Source of the DNA: Acanthaster planci
Lineage: Eukaryota > Echinodermata > Asteroidea > Valvatida > Acanthasteridae
Direction of reading: 5' to 3'
Length of the DNA: 64,000 bases
Assembly (NCBI RefSeq): GCF_001949145.1
Contig: NW_019091362.1
Span: 10,688,031-10,752,030 of the forward strand
Part shown: one piece after another, positions 1-64,000 of the stretch
Layout of the letters: each line of letters begins with the position of its first letter
Position numbering within the stretch: the stretch's first letter is position 1
Made by a program: the position numbers and the translations under genes
The notes under the pieces: model-generated
Told to the model about the DNA's origin: nothing
What the model saw: only the letters and a program-made list of their open reading frames with translations
Databases searched by the model: none

Positions 1-1980
1 TTAAATGTCAACCAGGCAATTTATGAAGCTTTTATGGGGCAATTTTCATCAAACATGTCAATAAGTTTGAAAATAACGGGGGAAATTTTGTCAAACATGT
101 TGCTGCTGGCGTTTACCTGTGCCCGGTAAGTAGGTTTGCATGTGCCACATTTTACATTGTGTACTGGTACATGTAGCACAAATCACAAGCAAAAAGGGAC
201 CAACAATACACCCGACATTGAATTTGTGCAAAACATGTAGTTGATGTCAGACAGTTTCCTACATACGACTGTTGCCTGTGATTTAGGCCTATGTACCGTG
301 CAATTTTTATTACCGTGTGCAATTTTAGTGGCAATATCTGCAGTTGCACAGAGTTTTGGCAATGAGAATGAACATCCCAGATTTCCATACAAATTTGAAA
401 ACCCATGAGGCTTTTTTCATTATTCATTAGTTGGTATACATGTACATACTGCACATCGATAGTGAGTACGCGTCCATGCAAAGGGAACCAACCTTGAAAG
501 TAGACTACATGTACATGTAACTCTCAGTCCATCTTTCATCTGGCCATTTGTACGCGGGCGCACTACAAACTCCCGATTCTCTTTGCAACCATTTTTTAAC
601 CATTCTCGACGGGAAAAACAACAATTTTTCTGAAATAATAACTTTTTGGAAAATAATGAAATTTTTTGGTGGCTGTTTCAGAAGTATGCGGGCATAAGAT
701 GGAAATTCGGGATATTCATTCTCATGGCCTTAAAACCAACATGAACATGATGAAAAGCTAAGTCTAACATGTCTATGTGTTTTCTAAGTAAATGCTTCAG
801 AATTTTCTCAGCTAAATGTCATATTATACATGTTATAAGGACGTTATCACTTTCTAATGGCTGGGCATGTGGTAACATTCTAAGGGTAGATTTGTGTTTT
901 CCGTTTTTGGAACTCTTTCCTTCATTGGGCACTCAAATTTAAAAGATTGTGCTCAACACTGACTAGCCTAGTACCATTACAATACACATGTACATGTACG
1001 CCTAGCATGCCGCGCCAAGGTTTAAACTTAACAATAATTTAATGTACGACAGGCCTACGTCATCATATACGTTGTAGGCCGTAGTACTAGCAGTACATTC
1101 ACATTGACAAACATGACAAAAATGCATCTATCATTGTCTAACGTCGGTGACTGAAGAGTCGACAGGTCCATTATTTCACCACTTACTATGGAAACCAATC
1201 AGACTCGACAATAAAAAGCTCAAACCTATTCCACCATCATGCCTTAACTTATCAAGAAAGTTTCTGAGGAAGCATCGAGTTATAATGCAGGAACTCTGCT
1301 GCTGAGTTATGGAGTTTTGACATGTGCAACTTATAATGAGGGTACCCTTCTTCATCGACACAGGTTTGAAGTTGTGCTGTGTAAGAAATGATGGAACCAG
1401 ACTGCGGTTTCCTGAGGCCGTCTCCGAATCTTGACCTATGGCTACGGCTACTTAAATTGCAGTGGTTGAAAAAAACAATTGAAGCCGCAGCTCAACATCC
1501 CCCAAAGGCTGATTTATGACCTTTGCCTTGGGCAGATTCACAGGAATTCTTAATTATAAAAAATTTATATGTATATAAATTTTGGATTTTTTATTATATT
1601 TAATATTCAAAATAATTATTTTGTTTTTTTATATCATTATATTTATTTTGGAAGATTCTATGTGTCCACGATCATAGAGTTGGATATAATAATGAATATC
1701 CAACTCTATGGTCCACGATACATATAGCGTTCGAGGTTGCTGAACAAGTTGAGCACGTAACGTAGCAACACGAAAGCCATCACGTCCATGACGTCGACGT
1801 AAGCCCATGTACTTTTGTACAGGCCGTGTAGTTTTGATGCTATGTGCACATTTCTTGCTCGTAATCTATTGATTTAAAAGAAATAATGCAGCCATAAACT
1901 TCCAGTCGTCTACTTGATGTGTAGACAATACATCAAGTGAATACTAATATATGATTGCTAATTGGAATAATGTTATTAGA
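1..1980. other. Upstream flank, no gene recognised
   Basis: No open frame here looks like protein. The stretch holds a TACATGTACATGTA palindrome at 506-519, an AT-rich low-complexity tract at about 1549-1650 and a small hairpin insertion at 1664-1719. A CRE-like TGACGTCG lies at 1789-1796, roughly 240 bases before the proposed dynein start. I could not find a convincing TATA box or a paired RFX X-box, so no promoter is called. Confidence 0.5.
1664..1719. repeat. 38-bp perfect hairpin flanked by a 9-bp direct repeat
   Basis: GTCCACGAT occurs at 1664-1672 and again at 1711-1719. Exactly between them lies CATAGAGTTGGATAT (1673-1687), an 8-base loop, and its perfect reverse complement (1696-1710). 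The arrangement looks like a tiny insertion with a target-site duplication, but it is too short to be assigned to a transposon family. Confidence 0.8.
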
Positions 1981-2034
1981 AGTCCGTAATTAGAGGAAAA
2001 CAACAGACCGACAAAACTGATTCGAGTTTTCAAA

Positions 2035-63403
<61,369 letters not shown>

Positions 63404-64000
63404 GTAGGCCTGCCATTCACAATTATATTTTAGAGGCTTTGTCATTTCTGGTTCACAACAATTTTATGCAGTTCCTTCAAGCCTGTTGGAGTTTCCAAAT
63501 ACATTTGTATGTAGCTCGTTTCAAACACAATATGGTATTGCTTAGGAAGGATTAAAAGATACATGTGCTGTCAGCCTAATGCAATTTATGCATAGCCTAA
63601 ATTTTTAATGTTGATGTGGTAAATGGGGTAATTGTCCATTTGATTTAATTTTTTTGTCCTTTTACACTGCTCAGGTTCATTGTTCAATCTTGTTTTAACA
63701 TAGCTCTGTTGCATTTGTAAAGCGATCAACTGGTAATTTAAAAATGTTGGAGATTGCGTAGTTGATACTATGGTAGAGTCAGGCATGCAACTTTTCCTTG
63801 GATCAGCTGATTTCCTTGTTTTTAACTTCTCACTCATTCCATTAAAAAGTGAAAAACGCTGAAGAAAGTCTTGTCAAGATTGGAATTTCCTTATTTTTTG
63901 GTCAAGGTCGAAGTTGCATGCCTGTAGAGTTTGTACAAGCCATGGCCATTGGCAAACTGTGCTAAATGCAGTGCATGACCAGGCTGCATTTTGGCCTGTC

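Noticed and set aside
1735-1768. RFX X-box (GTTGCT ... AGCAAC) upstream of the ciliary gene
   Set aside because: The half-sites are more than 20 bases apart, whereas an X-box needs a spacing of 1-3.

Overview
The window is eukaryotic genomic DNA from what is most likely a marine deuterostome invertebrate. I favour an echinoderm, but an acorn worm or amphioxus is not excluded. The evidence is short GC-rich exons with GT..AG borders separated by AT-richer introns of about 0.2-2 kb, scattered TACATGTACATGTA palindromes, and a tRNA-derived SINE of a type I recall from sea urchins and acorn worms. No bacterial operons, CRISPR arrays or viral genes are seen.

The whole window is dominated by one plus-strand gene, an axonemal inner-arm dynein heavy chain of the DNAH7 type. 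Fifty-one coding exons can be placed from a probable start at 2035 to 63403. Their splice phases agree at every junction and together they give 9,060 nt, or 3,020 codons. In order they encode a charged N-terminal tail, the linker, AAA1 with [11 protein letters not shown]2 with GEPFGGKT, AAA3 with GPTGTGKS, an EF-hand inserted between AAA3 and AAA4, AAA4 with GVGGSGRQS, the stalk with its microtubule-binding tip, and the start of AAA5. The last roughly 1,000 codons expected for DNAH7 lie beyond base 64000. The 5-codon first exon is an inference; exons 3-51 are well supported.

Most introns are about 0.2-1.9 kb, and intron 50 is 2.4 kb. Intron 49 (45579-60670) is about 15.1 kb and contains a complete intronless class A G-protein-coupled receptor on the same strand (55999-57087), followed by several AATAAA signals. 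The two genes have no evident functional link. One is ciliary motor machinery and the other an orphan-like rhodopsin-family receptor with TRY in place of DRY.

The introns carry a varied set of small repeats. These include three same-orientation copies of a TTAA-flanked, piggyBac-like MITE (introns 11, 38 and 48), one of them with a tandemly duplicated 3' end, and a TA-flanked MITE with CAGT ends (intron 3). There is also a tRNA-derived SINE (intron 42), a 22-copy 32-bp minisatellite with higher-order structure just before exon 37, several foldback or palindromic elements, and a 38-bp perfect hairpin flanked by a 9-bp direct repeat upstream of the gene. I found no convincing new multi-gene system. 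The most unusual items are the nested receptor gene and the small-repeat structures.
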